NCBI RefSeq assembly: GCF_001310275.1
Contig: NZ_LGYZ01000124.1
Coordinates: 1 to 45,050 of the forward strand
Length of the DNA stretch: 45,050 nucleotides
Direction of reading: 5' to 3'
Source of the DNA: Nocardia arizonensis
GTDB lineage: Bacteria; Actinomycetota; Actinomycetes; Mycobacteriales; Mycobacteriaceae
The translations under genes and the position numbers were made by a program. Numbering within the stretch: the stretch's first letter is position 1; each line of letters begins with the position of its first letter. Shown in pieces: positions 1 through 7,942 of this stretch. The notes beneath the pieces are model-generated. The model was not told the origin of the DNA. It saw nothing but the letters and a program-made list of their open reading frames with translations, and did not search any database.

Positions 1-29
1 GTGATGCCGCCGCAAAGCGGCGGCATCAC
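1..29. terminator. GC-rich perfect hairpin
   Basis: A 13-bp perfect inverted repeat (1-13 with 17-29) with an AAA loop. It is strong enough to be an intrinsic terminator for a gene to the left, or a structure at the insertion target. No T-tract follows on the + strand, so the terminator role is inferred. Confidence 0.45.
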
Positions 30-50
30 GAACTACGGCTGGAGTACTAG

Positions 51-80
51 TACTCCAGCTGCACTTCGTGATGTAATCGG
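51..80 (+). repeat. IS701 left inverted repeat
   Basis: Thirty bases that are the exact reverse complement of 1389-1418. Identity stops at base 81. Confidence 0.92.
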
Positions 81-94
81 GTAGCCTTTCGGTC

Positions 95-1291
95 GTGTCG
101 ATGGATGATGATCTGGCTGCGTGGGTGGCTGGGTTGGATGAGTTGTTCGGGCGGGTGGCGGGCCGGTTTACGCGGGCGGAGCCGCGGTTGCGGGCGCGGG
201 GGTATGTACGGGGGTTGCTTGCGCCGCTGGCGGGGAAGAACGGGTGGACGTTGGCGGAAGCGGCCGGTGAGCGCACGCCGGACGGGATGCAGCGGTTGTT
301 GCATGCGGCGGCGTGGGATGCGGATGGGGTGCGTGATGATGTGCGCGCCTATGCGGTCGAGCATCTCGGTGATCCGGACGGGGTGCTGGTGGTGGACGAG
401 ACCGGTTTCCTGAAGAAAGGTGTGAAATCGGCTGGGGTGCAACGACAGTACTCAGGGACAGCCGGGCGGATCGAGAATTGCCAGCTGGGTGTGTTCTGCG
501 CCTATACCGGTAGCAGGGGGCGCACGCTCATCGATCGGGAGTTGTATCTGCCCAAGTCGTGGACCGAGGATCGGCAGCGATGTCGTGAGGCGAGCGTGCC
601 CGAGGACGTCGGGTTCGCGACCAAGGCGACGCTGGCGAAGAACATGCTGGCCAGAGCCCTCGACGCGGGAGTACCGGCGCGGTGGGTGACCGCTGATGAG
701 GCATACGGTGGTGACGGCAGGTTCCGGGCCTGGCTCGATGATCGCCGGATCGGGTATGTGGTGGCGGTGCCGCGCAGTCAGACCATCCCGGTCACCGCGG
801 GCAGTACCCGTGCGGATCACCTTGTCTCGCAAGCACCTTCGCAAGCGTGGAAACGCCGTAGTTGCGGTGCCGGTGCGAAAGGGCCACGGATGTTCGACTG
901 GGCGGTGGCCTCGCTGCCGGTCTATGAGTGGACCACCGCCGCGGGCTGGAGTCGCTGGCTGCTGGCGCGGCGAGCGCTGACCCCGAATACCAAGGGCGAG
1001 TTGGAGATCGCCTACTACCTGTGTTGCGCACCCACGGGCACCGCCGACGAGGAACTGATCCGCGTCGCTGGTTCCCGGTGGGCAGTCGAGGACTGCTTCC
1101 AGACCGCCAAAACAGAGGTCGGGCTCGACCAGTACCAGGTCCGCCACTACGACGCCTGGTATCGCCACATCACCCTGGCAATGCTCGCTCACACCTACCT
1201 CGCAGTCACCGCCGCCATCGCCCCAAAAGCATTGGCAGCGGCCTCATCCCGCTCACCCTCGGCGAAATCCGCCGTCTACTGGCACACGTGA
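95..1291 (+). CDS. IS701-family transposase (C-terminus out of frame)
   Basis: DDE-type transposase. The first catalytic Asp is in LVVDETGFLKKG (about residue 100), a second Asp is in VTADEAYGGDG (about 200), and a late SRWAVEDCFQ segment (about 330) carries the acidic third residue. It starts with GTG at 95; ATG at 101 is an alternative. The frame ends at 1291, but the usual family C-terminus (LIPLTLGEIRRLL then a WRRRHQ-type basic tail) is encoded in the -1 frame from about 1228 to 1422. The switch point is CCCCAAAA (1221-1228), where the codons gcc-cca-aaa give a canonical X-XXY-YYZ heptamer. A -1 shift would give about 442 aa; a one-base deletion would explain it equally well. Confidence 0.88.
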   Translation: MSMDDDLAAWVAGLDELFGRVAGRFTRAEPRLRARGYVRGLLAPLAGKNGWTLAEAAGERTPDGMQRLLHAAAWDADGVRDDVRAYAVEHLGDPDGVLVVDETGFLKKGVKSAGVQRQYSGTAGRIENCQLGVFCAYTGSRGRTLIDRELYLPKSWTEDRQRCREASVPEDVGFATKATLAKNMLARALDAGVPARWVTADEAYGGDGRFRAWLDDRRIGYVVAVPRSQTIPVTAGSTRADHLVSQAPSQAWKRRSCGAGAKGPRMFDWAVASLPVYEWTTAAGWSRWLLARRALTPNTKGELEIAYYLCCAPTGTADEELIRVAGSRWAVEDCFQTAKTEVGLDQYQVRHYDAWYRHITLAMLAHTYLAVTAAIAPKALAAASSRSPSAKSAVYWHT

Positions 1292-1388
1292 TCACCCATA
1301 CCCCCGCCCCCGCGGCCATCCGGCGATGGTCGAACTGGCGCCGACGCCACCAATACAGAGCGAGAAAGGCACACTACCAGCGGCGACA

Positions 1389-1418
1389 CCGATTACATCA
1401 CGAAGTGCAGCTGGAGTA
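1389..1418 (-). repeat. IS701 right inverted repeat
   Basis: Thirty bases that are the exact reverse complement of 51-80, followed directly by the second CTAG copy. Confidence 0.92.
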
Positions 1419-1464
1419 CTAGCCACCAGCACTATCTCCAGGGCACCGAGATATGTCCGGCGCC

Positions 1465-1983
1465 TCACCAACGTATGGCCGCCAGCACCAGATCGTGACG
1501 CTTGGCGAAATCGACGACCTTGCGCCACTCGGCAACCGACTCATCACTCGGCCGCTCGACCACAAACCGGCTGCCACCCACCAAATCCGCAACTAGTTTA
1601 GCTGCGGCGGCCCGCCGGTCCTCGGCAACGCGAGCCGTAGCCGCCGGTGCCGACCGCCGTCTCTGTTCGGGCAGCACTTGCTTGGAATTTCGCACAAGCA
1701 CTCTCGCGGCCTCAGCACCGGACCGACCATTGTCGGCCGGGCGATCAGGGTGATGCCCATGCTCGAGATAGAAACGGCCCGCGTCCGTAACTTCCGCAGA
1801 CCACCCACCCCGCCTCGTGACGGTTACCAGCCCCCGCGCCTCCAGCGCTCGCGCTGACACCTGAGGTTCCCCCGGGGGAACCTCAACCTTCATCGCAGAC
1901 CCGGCATCATCTTCACAACCGCCAGCAGCAATCACCCGCAGCACATCCAACATTCGCACGCTGAGCGGATCCCATCGACGCAT
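1465..1983 (-). pseudogene. Truncated actinobacterial hypothetical protein (MRRWDPLS family)
   Basis: 172 aa from ATG 1983, beginning MRRWDPLSVRMLDVL, followed by a winged-helix-like part (ALEARGLVTVTRRGG..WSAEVTDAGRFYLEHG, about residues 40-75) and a segment VAEWRKVVDFAKRHDL near the end. From memory, proteins with these motifs in Streptomyces and Nocardia continue for well over 100 residues past the KRHGL motif. Here the frame stops nine residues later, just beside the IS701 copy. I read it as a gene that lost its 3' half. The frame is open upstream to an ATG at 2061, but those extra residues look unlike a protein start. Function unknown. Confidence 0.6.
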
Positions 1984-2060
1984 AGTCCACAGCACACACC
2001 CACACCAGCAACCGTGCAATCCCCCGCACAGCAGCGCTCCACGTCGGAAGGTAACGGTCA

Positions 2061-2165
2061 TCAGTCATCGAACGTCACCATCACCATGGTGCCGCCATCG
2101 CAGGCGCTGAGATCCCCTGTCCGCTTCCCATTCAGCCGGACAGTCCAGCCGCCCCCGTGGGTCAT
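2061..2165 (-). CDS. Possible 34-aa small protein
   Basis: An ORF starting at ATG 2165 (MTHGGGWTVRLNGKRTG) and ending TFDD-stop at 2061. The composition looks protein-like (GWTVRLNGK, MVMVTF). Its TGA overlaps the ATG at 2061 as TGATG. The frame is open further upstream, overlapping the end of the methylase gene, so it could be the tail of a longer lost gene. No homologue is recognised. Confidence 0.28.
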   Translation of the reverse strand: MTHGGGWTVRLNGKRTGDLSACDGGTMVMVTFDD

Positions 2166-2212
2166 AACAACGCACTCGTACAAGTAGACCGCCGACGGTT
2201 GTGGATACGGAG

Positions 2213-4432
2213 CTACGCCAGCGTCCCCGATCCTATGCCTGCTCGGCGGGCGTCCACAGGCGAGGACAGGTTCCCCAAGAAGAGGGCAGTTGCAGTTTTC
2301 GCTCGTTCCTCTTCCGCGATCTGGATTTGCTTGCGCAGGCCAGCGATACCCGCATCTGCGGCGGCCACCTCGGCGCCGATTCGTCTCTGCCTATCCAGAG
2401 AGGGCAAGGGGACAAGCAGTTTACCGAGGCTTGCCGAACTAATGGACGGGATGGTGGTGCCAGCTGCTTTGTTCTCGATCCAAGTTTTGACCGAGGGGAG
2501 CGAGAGGAATGCGATGAGATACTGCGCGTCCACTACGCTTGGGTCACGTACGCGTAGCCTGATTAGCGCCGTGCCGAATAGCATTCCATCGTTGCTGTTA
2601 TTGGCAATGGCGCATGGGCCCAGGGTACCCGTCCTGACACACAGGATGTCCCTATCCTTGAGATGGAACTTTTCAAGTTTGGCAGCGTCCCCCGGAGGCA
2701 CCCGCCTCGTATGTTCCTCGATAATGCAGCGATGCTGCAATTGCTTAGGCACAACGATAGGGATTCCGTCGTCTACGAAGTCAAGTTGCTTTACTATCGA
2801 ATTAGAGGGGCCTGTTTGGATTTCACACAGGATATGTAGGGGCACGGTATTCTCGCCTGCGAACTCGCCAGGAATCGGGCGATAGTCAGCGGGATTGAGG
2901 GAGTATGCTAGACCTTTGATGTCAGCGAAGCTGACATCAACTGCGACGCCTCCTTGGTCCAGTTCTTTCGTACGGAATTCTTCGGCTGCAGACCTCCACT
3001 CTCGATAGCATTCAGCTATGGCTTGTATGTCCCGCTCGCGCAACCAGCGCTTGCCGGCCTTCTTTTCGCCCGCTGCCCTGACGTCGATAAGGAGGACAGA
3101 ATCTCTGATCTTCTCCTGCCGGGAAAGGAGCCAAATGCTCACCGGTACAGGTGTGGCGGCGAACAGTCCGGGGGGAAGCGCGATGACACCTTCCACAACA
3201 CCTTGCTCGACCATTGCCGCACGTATAGCGAGCTCGTCCTTGTCTTCGGTCACGCCCGCCTGATTCGGCATGACGACCGCCGCCCGACCGCCATCGCGTA
3301 GCGAAGCAAAGATGTGCTGTAGCCAGGCAAAGTTGCCGTTCTTCTTCGGCGGGGCCTGGAATGGCCAGCCTCCGTATGGCGAGGGCCATTCGCCGGAGGT
3401 CTTCTGGTTGAACGGCGGGTTGGTCATGATGAAGTCAGCCCCCACCAGCCGCTCCGAAAGGTCCCTCTGAGACAAGACATCGCCAGGCAACAGGTCGACG
3501 ACATCTGCCCCACGTACGGCGATGTTCATCGCTGCTAGACGAAGCTGCTCCGGGTGGCCCCCGTACCCCGTGGCCTCAGCATTCATAACAGCAGACACCG
3601 CCCCTGAGAGGAATTCTCCGAAACGCAGGAACGGATCGTGGCACCGTACAGGACTCGCGACCTCGTGGAGCATGATCTCTGTCGCCAGCCGCACAATGCT
3701 AGGTGGCGTAAAGAATTCGCTGCTATCTCGCTGGCACCACTCAGCGAAACGATCAAGTATCGCCGTAAACGCGTCGTGGTCCAGACCATGACACGTCCGG
3801 AGGACCTGGGCCACGTCCTCGGCTGCTTCGGGCTGGAGTCGCGAGAAGACCGGCCGCACACCTGGCAGTACACCATGCTCACGCAGTACAGCGTCGACGA
3901 TTGCCCCGAGCGAGTCGAGCAGGTTGGCTGGATCACTCTGATCTGCAACAGCTTTGGCCGCCATATCGAAGATTCGCGCCCATCGGTCGCGAGCACGGAC
4001 GCGTACGAACACCGAACAAAGTAGTAGTTGCAGGTAGTCCATCTGCGGTCCACTACCGCACACCCTCTGGGCCAGCGGCCCATACAGCTCGGCGAGGGCA
4101 GCATCAGCACGGTCGGACCTCTTCCGTCCGGCGCCGTTGCGCACTGCTGATGGGCCCGATCGGTCAATCCCCCGCTGGCGTGACTTCCGGATTACCCGGT
4201 CGGCATAGGTGCAGCCCTCCCTCTCGGTCTGCAAGAGTTGGCCTTTGGGGATCTTGCGAGTCTTCAGCCACTCGATCATTTCGGCAAGGACGAAGAAGTC
4301 GCCCTCTCTCGATGATCGCGGGCAAGGGAAGCTGGGGTACCGACCCTTCCATACTGATAGGAGTCGTCTGTTGATGCCTGCCAGGTCGGCGATCTCTTGC
4401 CGCGTCACCAAGCGGTTCTCGGTCCCGCTCAC
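2213..4432 (-). CDS. Stand-alone N-6 DNA methylase with N-terminal HTH and C-terminal specificity-like region
   Basis: 739 aa from GTG 4432, whose GTGA overlaps the stop of the upstream membrane protein. Residues 5-30 form an HTH (RQEIADLAGINRRLLSVWKG). The methylase core has SSEFFTPPSIV (238-246), a motif I variant HDPFLRFGEF (265-274) in place of the usual DPxCGSG, and an intact NPPF (338-341). The last 200 residues resemble one half of an HsdS: a target-recognition-like part, then PLPSLDRQRRIGAEVAAADAGI with a helical tail. It is predicted to methylate adenine at a specific site. No endonuclease gene accompanies it, so it is an orphan methylase or part of an unrecognised system. The first 72 codons of the longer open frame lack protein-like composition. 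Confidence 0.87.
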   Translation of the reverse strand: MSGTENRLVTRQEIADLAGINRRLLSVWKGRYPSFPCPRSSREGDFFVLAEMIEWLKTRKIPKGQLLQTEREGCTYADRVIRKSRQRGIDRSGPSAVRNGAGRKRSDRADAALAELYGPLAQRVCGSGPQMDYLQLLLCSVFVRVRARDRWARIFDMAAKAVADQSDPANLLDSLGAIVDAVLREHGVLPGVRPVFSRLQPEAAEDVAQVLRTCHGLDHDAFTAILDRFAEWCQRDSSEFFTPPSIVRLATEIMLHEVASPVRCHDPFLRFGEFLSGAVSAVMNAEATGYGGHPEQLRLAAMNIAVRGADVVDLLPGDVLSQRDLSERLVGADFIMTNPPFNQKTSGEWPSPYGGWPFQAPPKKNGNFAWLQHIFASLRDGGRAAVVMPNQAGVTEDKDELAIRAAMVEQGVVEGVIALPPGLFAATPVPVSIWLLSRQEKIRDSVLLIDVRAAGEKKAGKRWLRERDIQAIAECYREWRSAAEEFRTKELDQGGVAVDVSFADIKGLAYSLNPADYRPIPGEFAGENTVPLHILCEIQTGPSNSIVKQLDFVDDGIPIVVPKQLQHRCIIEEHTRRVPPGDAAKLEKFHLKDRDILCVRTGTLGPCAIANNSNDGMLFGTALIRLRVRDPSVVDAQYLIAFLSLPSVKTWIENKAAGTTIPSISSASLGKLLVPLPSLDRQRRIGAEVAAADAGIAGLRKQIQIAEEERAKTATALFLGNLSSPVDARRAGIGSGTLA

Positions 4433-4626
4433 TGACGGAATCCGAACAAGAAGGCGATGACCGTCAGGGCGAAGACGCTCGCGCCGGCGCACCCAGTCCC
4501 CCCATGAACGACCGCGGACGACAGTGAGCCACCATCGACAACAGTGAGGATTCCAGCAATGATGCCGACGATCACTCCGAACAGGGCGGCAATCAGCATC
4601 AGCAGAACTCGGACGGACTGGGACAT
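4429..4626 (-). CDS. Small two-helix membrane protein coupled to the methylase
   Basis: 65 aa from ATG 4626, preceded by a strong Shine-Dalgarno (CGGAGGAG, about 4632-4639). Two hydrophobic segments, VRVLLMLIAALFGVIVGIIAG (about 5-26) and GASVFALTVIAFLFGF (about 47-63), are joined by a short Gly/Ser-rich loop. The stop codon overlaps the GTG of the methylase (GTGA), a classic coupling arrangement. Function unknown. The tight pairing with a DNA methylase suggests they act together or are co-regulated. Confidence 0.7.
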   Translation of the reverse strand: MSQSVRVLLMLIAALFGVIVGIIAGILTVVDGGSLSSAVVHGGTGCAGASVFALTVIAFLFGFRQ

Positions 4627-4987
4627 CGAACTCCTCCGTATCGACCACCTGGGCGAGTAGTTGCCTCGCTGCACTGGCAACACGTTATGCCTACAGAGCT
4701 TCGAAGCGATGTGCGCATTGCCATGCGCACCCTGCTGAGGAGTACGTCAGCGATCTCCTTCGGAGGGTGCGGAGGGTCCTCGTTTCTGCATCTACCTGCT
4801 CGCTCATGGCCCTTGAAGTCGGTCACACCCGTCATCCTCGCATCTGAAAACTGTTAACAGGGTTATCAAGGCTTGAACGCGGATCCGGGGGAGATCGCAA
4901 CCGGCTCAGGGTCGTCAGGCACGGTGCCGGAGCCAGATCCGATCAGTAGATCCGTGTGCCAGCCGCAGGAGGGCTCAGTGGCGCGGT
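4627..4987. other. Intergenic stretch without a convincing gene
   Basis: No supported ORF. It should hold the promoter of the methylase operon (reading left). A perfect 10-bp palindrome, CTGTTAACAG, lies at 4851-4860. Confidence 0.5.
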
Positions 4988-5226
4988 TTGTCAATTGTCC
5001 GGCGTTGGTTTACCCGGGCTCCCGGTCATGGGATCGATGCCGAGCATCCGCTGATCGACCTGGACGCGACCCTGGTCGACTCACACAGCGAAAAGAAAAG
5101 CGCGGCACTCACATTCGAGAATGGCTTGGCTTCTACCCGCTGCCGGCGTTCATCGACCACGGCGCAGAAGGCACCGGTCACCCAGCCGCGGGCCTGCTGC
5201 GGCCGGGGCGAAATCGCGGGACGTAG
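4988..5226 (+). pseudogene. IS1380-family transposase remnant
   Basis: The translation contains LIDLDATLVDSHSEKKSA and, after a frame change, LGFYPLPAFIDHGAEGTG and LLRPGRN. These match the conserved core of IS1380 transposases (DxDATLVxxHSEK, GFxPLxAFxDHG, LLRPGN). The frame breaks near 5127, where one G of an expected TTGGGC is missing. Only about 80 codons remain, with no ends or inverted repeats recognised, so this is a dead fragment. Confidence 0.7.
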
Positions 5227-5264
5227 GCGGGGCGATCAGCGGTAGCCCCTCCGCTTGCGCGTCG

Positions 5265-5615
5265 TTACTGGAGTAGGAAACTTCGGGCGCGCGCCAACGT
5301 CGGCTCGACAACTTCCACCGCGTATCCGTTCCGATGCGAGCTTCCCCAGTTGTATGGGGCGTGCGCGGCAGGGTGACTGAAATTGGCGATTACAGTGGCA
5401 ACGCCTGCGAACTCGGCGTATTCGAGGTGCTCGTTCGCGGGATCTATCCTGACGCTGTGCTCGAGGTGCGGGGCGATCAACGCCCGCAAAGCCTTGCTCT
5501 GCAAGATCACCAAGGTGGGCTCGAGAATCCGAACCGTCGCCGCAAGGTGAGGAAGGCATGACCGATCCATCGCCGGCACCCGCGCGGCGTCCGCACCCCA
5601 AACCTCGTCCTGCAC
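5265..5615 (-). CDS. Hypothetical protein, possibly an N-terminally truncated uracil-DNA-glycosylase-like protein
   Basis: 116 aa from ATG 5615. The segment CLPHLAATVRILEPTLVILQ resembles the strand-helix-strand where uracil-DNA-glycosylase-like proteins place the phrase 'cLp.l..tl..l.P.vvv..G', and VIANFSHPAAHAPYNWG resembles their terminal HPS/HP motif. An in-frame stop lies just upstream, so if the assignment is right the N-terminal active-site half is missing. It is divergent from kshA. Assigned by motif resemblance only. Confidence 0.42.
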   Translation of the reverse strand: MQDEVWGADAARVPAMDRSCLPHLAATVRILEPTLVILQSKALRALIAPHLEHSVRIDPANEHLEYAEFAGVATVIANFSHPAAHAPYNWGSSHRNGYAVEVVEPTLARARSFLLQ

Positions 5616-5679
5616 GCATGCGTCATCTCGACCAATACTCCCCCTTGCCCATCGAGAGGACGAACCAGACTACCTGAAT

Positions 5680-5693
5680 TGCAACATGTTCTA
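5680..5693 (+). promoter_or_regulatory. KstR-type operator, distal box
   Basis: TGCAACATGTTCTA fits the published mycobacterial KstR consensus TnnAACnnGTTnnA at every fixed position. It lies 65 bp upstream of the divergent ORF at 5615 and 138 bp before kshA. Confidence 0.7.
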
Positions 5694-5801
5694 TCTGTGA
5701 TAGCCGAACCCGTATCGGCTGACCCTAGGGCTGAATTCGCAATCTATAAGGGACTTTAGACCCTTACTGCTTTCGCGACGGACATGAGAATGTCCACAAA
5801 G

Positions 5802-5815
5802 TATAACTTGTTCTA
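5802..5815 (+). promoter_or_regulatory. KstR-type operator, proximal box
   Basis: TATAACTTGTTCTA is a perfect match to TnnAACnnGTTnnA. It ends 15 bp before the kshA start and abuts the ribosome-binding site, so it is well placed to block initiation. It is 122 bp from the distal box. Confidence 0.75.
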
Positions 5816-5830
5816 CTAAGGAGGACCGCA

Positions 5831-7018
5831 GTGGCGACACCTCGAGGGTCCCGTGGGAAGATCCGCGAGATCGACGTGGGCTCCATGCCGACCCGCTACG
5901 CCCGGGGCTGGCACTGCCTGGGCCGCACCGCCACCTTCCGCGACGGAAGACCACACTCGGTGCAGGCGTTCGGTACCAAGCTGGTGGTCTGGGCCGACCG
6001 CAAGGGCGAACTGAAGGTCCTCGACGCCTACTGCCGTCACCTCGGCGGCGACCTGTCCATGGGCAAGGTCAAAGGGGACAACGTCGCGTGTCCTTTCCAT
6101 GATTGGAGCTGGGACGGGGCAGGCAACTGCAAGAACATCCCGTACGCCAGGCGTGTGCCCCCACTGGCGCGCACACGGTCTTGGATCACCCTGGAGCGCA
6201 ACGAGCAACTATTCGTCTGGCACGACCACGAGGGCAATCCACCCGCACCCGAGGTGGCCATCCCCTACATCCCTGGACCGTACTCCGACGGAGACGGTAA
6301 CTTCACCGAGACACTCAACGGCGACTGGACGCCGTGGACATGGAACTCGATCCTCATCGAGGGCTCCAACTGCCGTGAGATTGTCGACAACATCGTGGAC
6401 ATGGCCCACTTCTTCTACATCCACTACGCGTTCCCGACCTACTTCAAGAACGTCTTCGAAGGCCACGTCGCCACCCAGTACCTGAAGACCAAGGGCCGCC
6501 CGGACATCGGCATGGCCGTGAAATACGCCGGCGACACACTGCTCGAATCGGAAGCGTCGTACTTCGGACCCTCGTACATGATCAACCAGCTGCGAAACGT
6601 CTACGGCGGATTCGAGGTCGACAGTGTCCTGATCAACTGCCACTATCCGGTCACGCAGAACTCATTCGTGCTGCAGTACGGAATCACCCTGGAGAGGCCC
6701 AAAGGCATTACGGACGAGCACGCCCAACGGTTGGCCGAGAAGATGACCGAGGGCATCACCGTCGGCTTCCTGCAGGACGTGGAGATCTGGAAGCACAAGT
6801 CCATGATCGACAACCCGCTACTGTGCGACGAGGACGGGCCGGTCTACCAGCTGCGCCGCTGGTACGAGCAGTTCTATGTCGATGTCGCCGACATCGACCC
6901 GAAGATGTCGCGGCGCTTCGCATTCGAGGTCGACACCAGCAAAGCCAATGAAGCCTGGGAAGCGGAAGTCGCCGAAAACCTGCGGAAACAGCGAAAAGCC
7001 GACACCACTGTCGGTTGA
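5831..7018 (+). CDS. kshA: 3-ketosteroid 9-alpha-monooxygenase, oxygenase component
   Basis: 395 aa, the normal KshA length. GTG start at 5831 with Shine-Dalgarno AAGGAGG just before it. The Rieske [2Fe-2S] ligands are C68-x-H70 and C87-x2-H90. The mononuclear iron ligands are H193, H198 and D316, with N187 and D190 of the NxxDxxHxxxxH motif. It introduces the 9-alpha-hydroxyl into 3-ketosteroids during sterol ring degradation, taking electrons from KshB, which is not in this window. No other sterol genes are adjacent, so it is probably one of several KshA paralogues. Two KstR boxes upstream suggest de-repression by a steroid-CoA ligand of KstR. Confidence 0.94.
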   Translation: MATPRGSRGKIREIDVGSMPTRYARGWHCLGRTATFRDGRPHSVQAFGTKLVVWADRKGELKVLDAYCRHLGGDLSMGKVKGDNVACPFHDWSWDGAGNCKNIPYARRVPPLARTRSWITLERNEQLFVWHDHEGNPPAPEVAIPYIPGPYSDGDGNFTETLNGDWTPWTWNSILIEGSNCREIVDNIVDMAHFFYIHYAFPTYFKNVFEGHVATQYLKTKGRPDIGMAVKYAGDTLLESEASYFGPSYMINQLRNVYGGFEVDSVLINCHYPVTQNSFVLQYGITLERPKGITDEHAQRLAEKMTEGITVGFLQDVEIWKHKSMIDNPLLCDEDGPVYQLRRWYEQFYVDVADIDPKMSRRFAFEVDTSKANEAWEAEVAENLRKQRKADTTVG

Positions 7019-7338
7019 ACGAGCAGGCGGGGCCGCGTCCGGCGACGGCTCGCGGCGGCGTGAGTCCGGCTCATGAGAGGTGGTCGAGAGTGTTCCGCGC
7101 GCGCACCCGCTCAACGCCGTTTCCGGTTCCGTCGACCCGGCGGAGAAGAGGCCCGCGGAATCGGCCGGGCCGGGATATCTGCCGTTCAGGGTGTCGGTGC
7201 GGAGTTCGGTGATGGTGCGCAGGCGAGGATCGTTTTCGATGGCGGCGACGGCGGCGGATACCGCCGCACGGGACGCCTCGACGGCCTCCGCGTGCAGTCG
7301 CACGATCTCCAAAGCGTCAGAATCATATTCTGCGAGAT
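7019..7338. other. Gene debris between kshA and the lipoprotein fragment
   Basis: No intact gene. On the minus strand, about 7100-7345, one frame reads like real protein (EIVRLHAEAVEAS.. AAIENDPRLRTITEL..) but has no good start and runs on into the kshA antisense. It is probably a fragment of an unrecognised gene. Confidence 0.4.
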
Positions 7339-7602
7339 CTATACGCGGATGGCCCGATACCGGAGGCGTCGTGGAACGATTTCCTCGAACGTGCCGGCGC
7401 CATAGCGGCGACCATCGGCGCCACCGACGTCCAAGTGATGGCGAACGCGCCCGCCGACGGCGATCGCCCCGCCGCGCACGATGTGTGGTTCACCAGTGCG
7501 GACGGTGCGATCATCAAAGTCGCAAGCAAGCGCGCGACAGTCATCACCGGTTCGACCGGTTGCCGCCTGCACAGCGCCGACTTCGGCTCCCCTGTCCGAT
7601 AG
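7339..7602 (+). pseudogene. C-terminal fragment of an LppA-like lipoprotein
   Basis: An open frame from about 7339 encodes LYADGPIPEASWNDFLERAG.. VWFTSADGAIIKV.. VITGSTGCRLHSADFGSPVR and stops at 7600-7602. The closing 'ITG-x-x-C' strand is what LppA/LppB-type mycobacterial lipoproteins show. There is no start, signal peptide or lipobox, and upstream codons are not lipoprotein-like. So this is a 3' remnant of about 87 codons. Its last 19 codons recur in the repeat at 8709. Confidence 0.55.
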
Positions 7603-7650
7603 AACCGCAGCGGGCCTCACGTGCTGAATCTGCCTGCGGTTGTGCGGCTC
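7545..7650 (+). repeat. 106-bp direct repeat, copy 1
   Basis: Matches 8709-8814 at 101 of 106 positions with no gap. It spans the last codons of the lipoprotein fragment, its stop and a hairpin (AACCGCAG at 7603-7610, CTGCGGTT at 7634-7641). The offset between copies is 1164 bp, and the vapBC cassette lies between them. Confidence 0.9.
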
Positions 7651-7930
7651 GACGGTTGCCTGCCGAATTTGCACGAACCGCCGGCCCAGGCGCGGGCCGT
7701 CGTCACGGAGCGGAAGACCCGCATGCGCGCTACGAGCCGACCGAATCCGGATCGGACGCGCACTCGACGGACCGCTCGGGACTGAAGGCCGAAAGCCGGT
7801 AGCACCGTTACCCGGATCATTCGTTCGACCTGCGGATGCCGATGCAAGCCGGCCCAGAACCCCACCCGTGGTGTCGGCTTTTCGCTTGACGGCCGTCACA
7901 CCGGAGCGCCATAGCCCGTACTTTTGGTGC

Positions 7931-7936
7931 TAATAT
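7931..7936 (+). promoter_or_regulatory. vapBC promoter -10 (leaderless)
   Basis: TGC-TAATAT is an extended -10 hexamer with exactly six bases between it and the ATG at 7943. This places the transcription start on or next to the start codon, so the transcript should be leaderless. There is no Shine-Dalgarno. Confidence 0.6.
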
Positions 7937-7942
7937 GCTTTT

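Larger units (their letters stand above)
51..1418 (+). mobile_element. IS701-family insertion sequence
   Basis: The ends are perfect 30-bp inverted repeats (51-80 and 1389-1418), flanked by a direct CTAG at 47-50 and 1419-1422. Four-base YTAR duplications are the known target signature of the IS701 family. The length is 1368 bp with one transposase gene. The left flank just outside the element (38-46) repeats the last nine bases of the right end, so the left junction forms a 22-bp palindrome (38-59). The stop codon of the longest transposase reading (1420-1422) lies within the duplicated CTAG. The perfect terminal repeats suggest a recent insertion. Confidence 0.93.
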
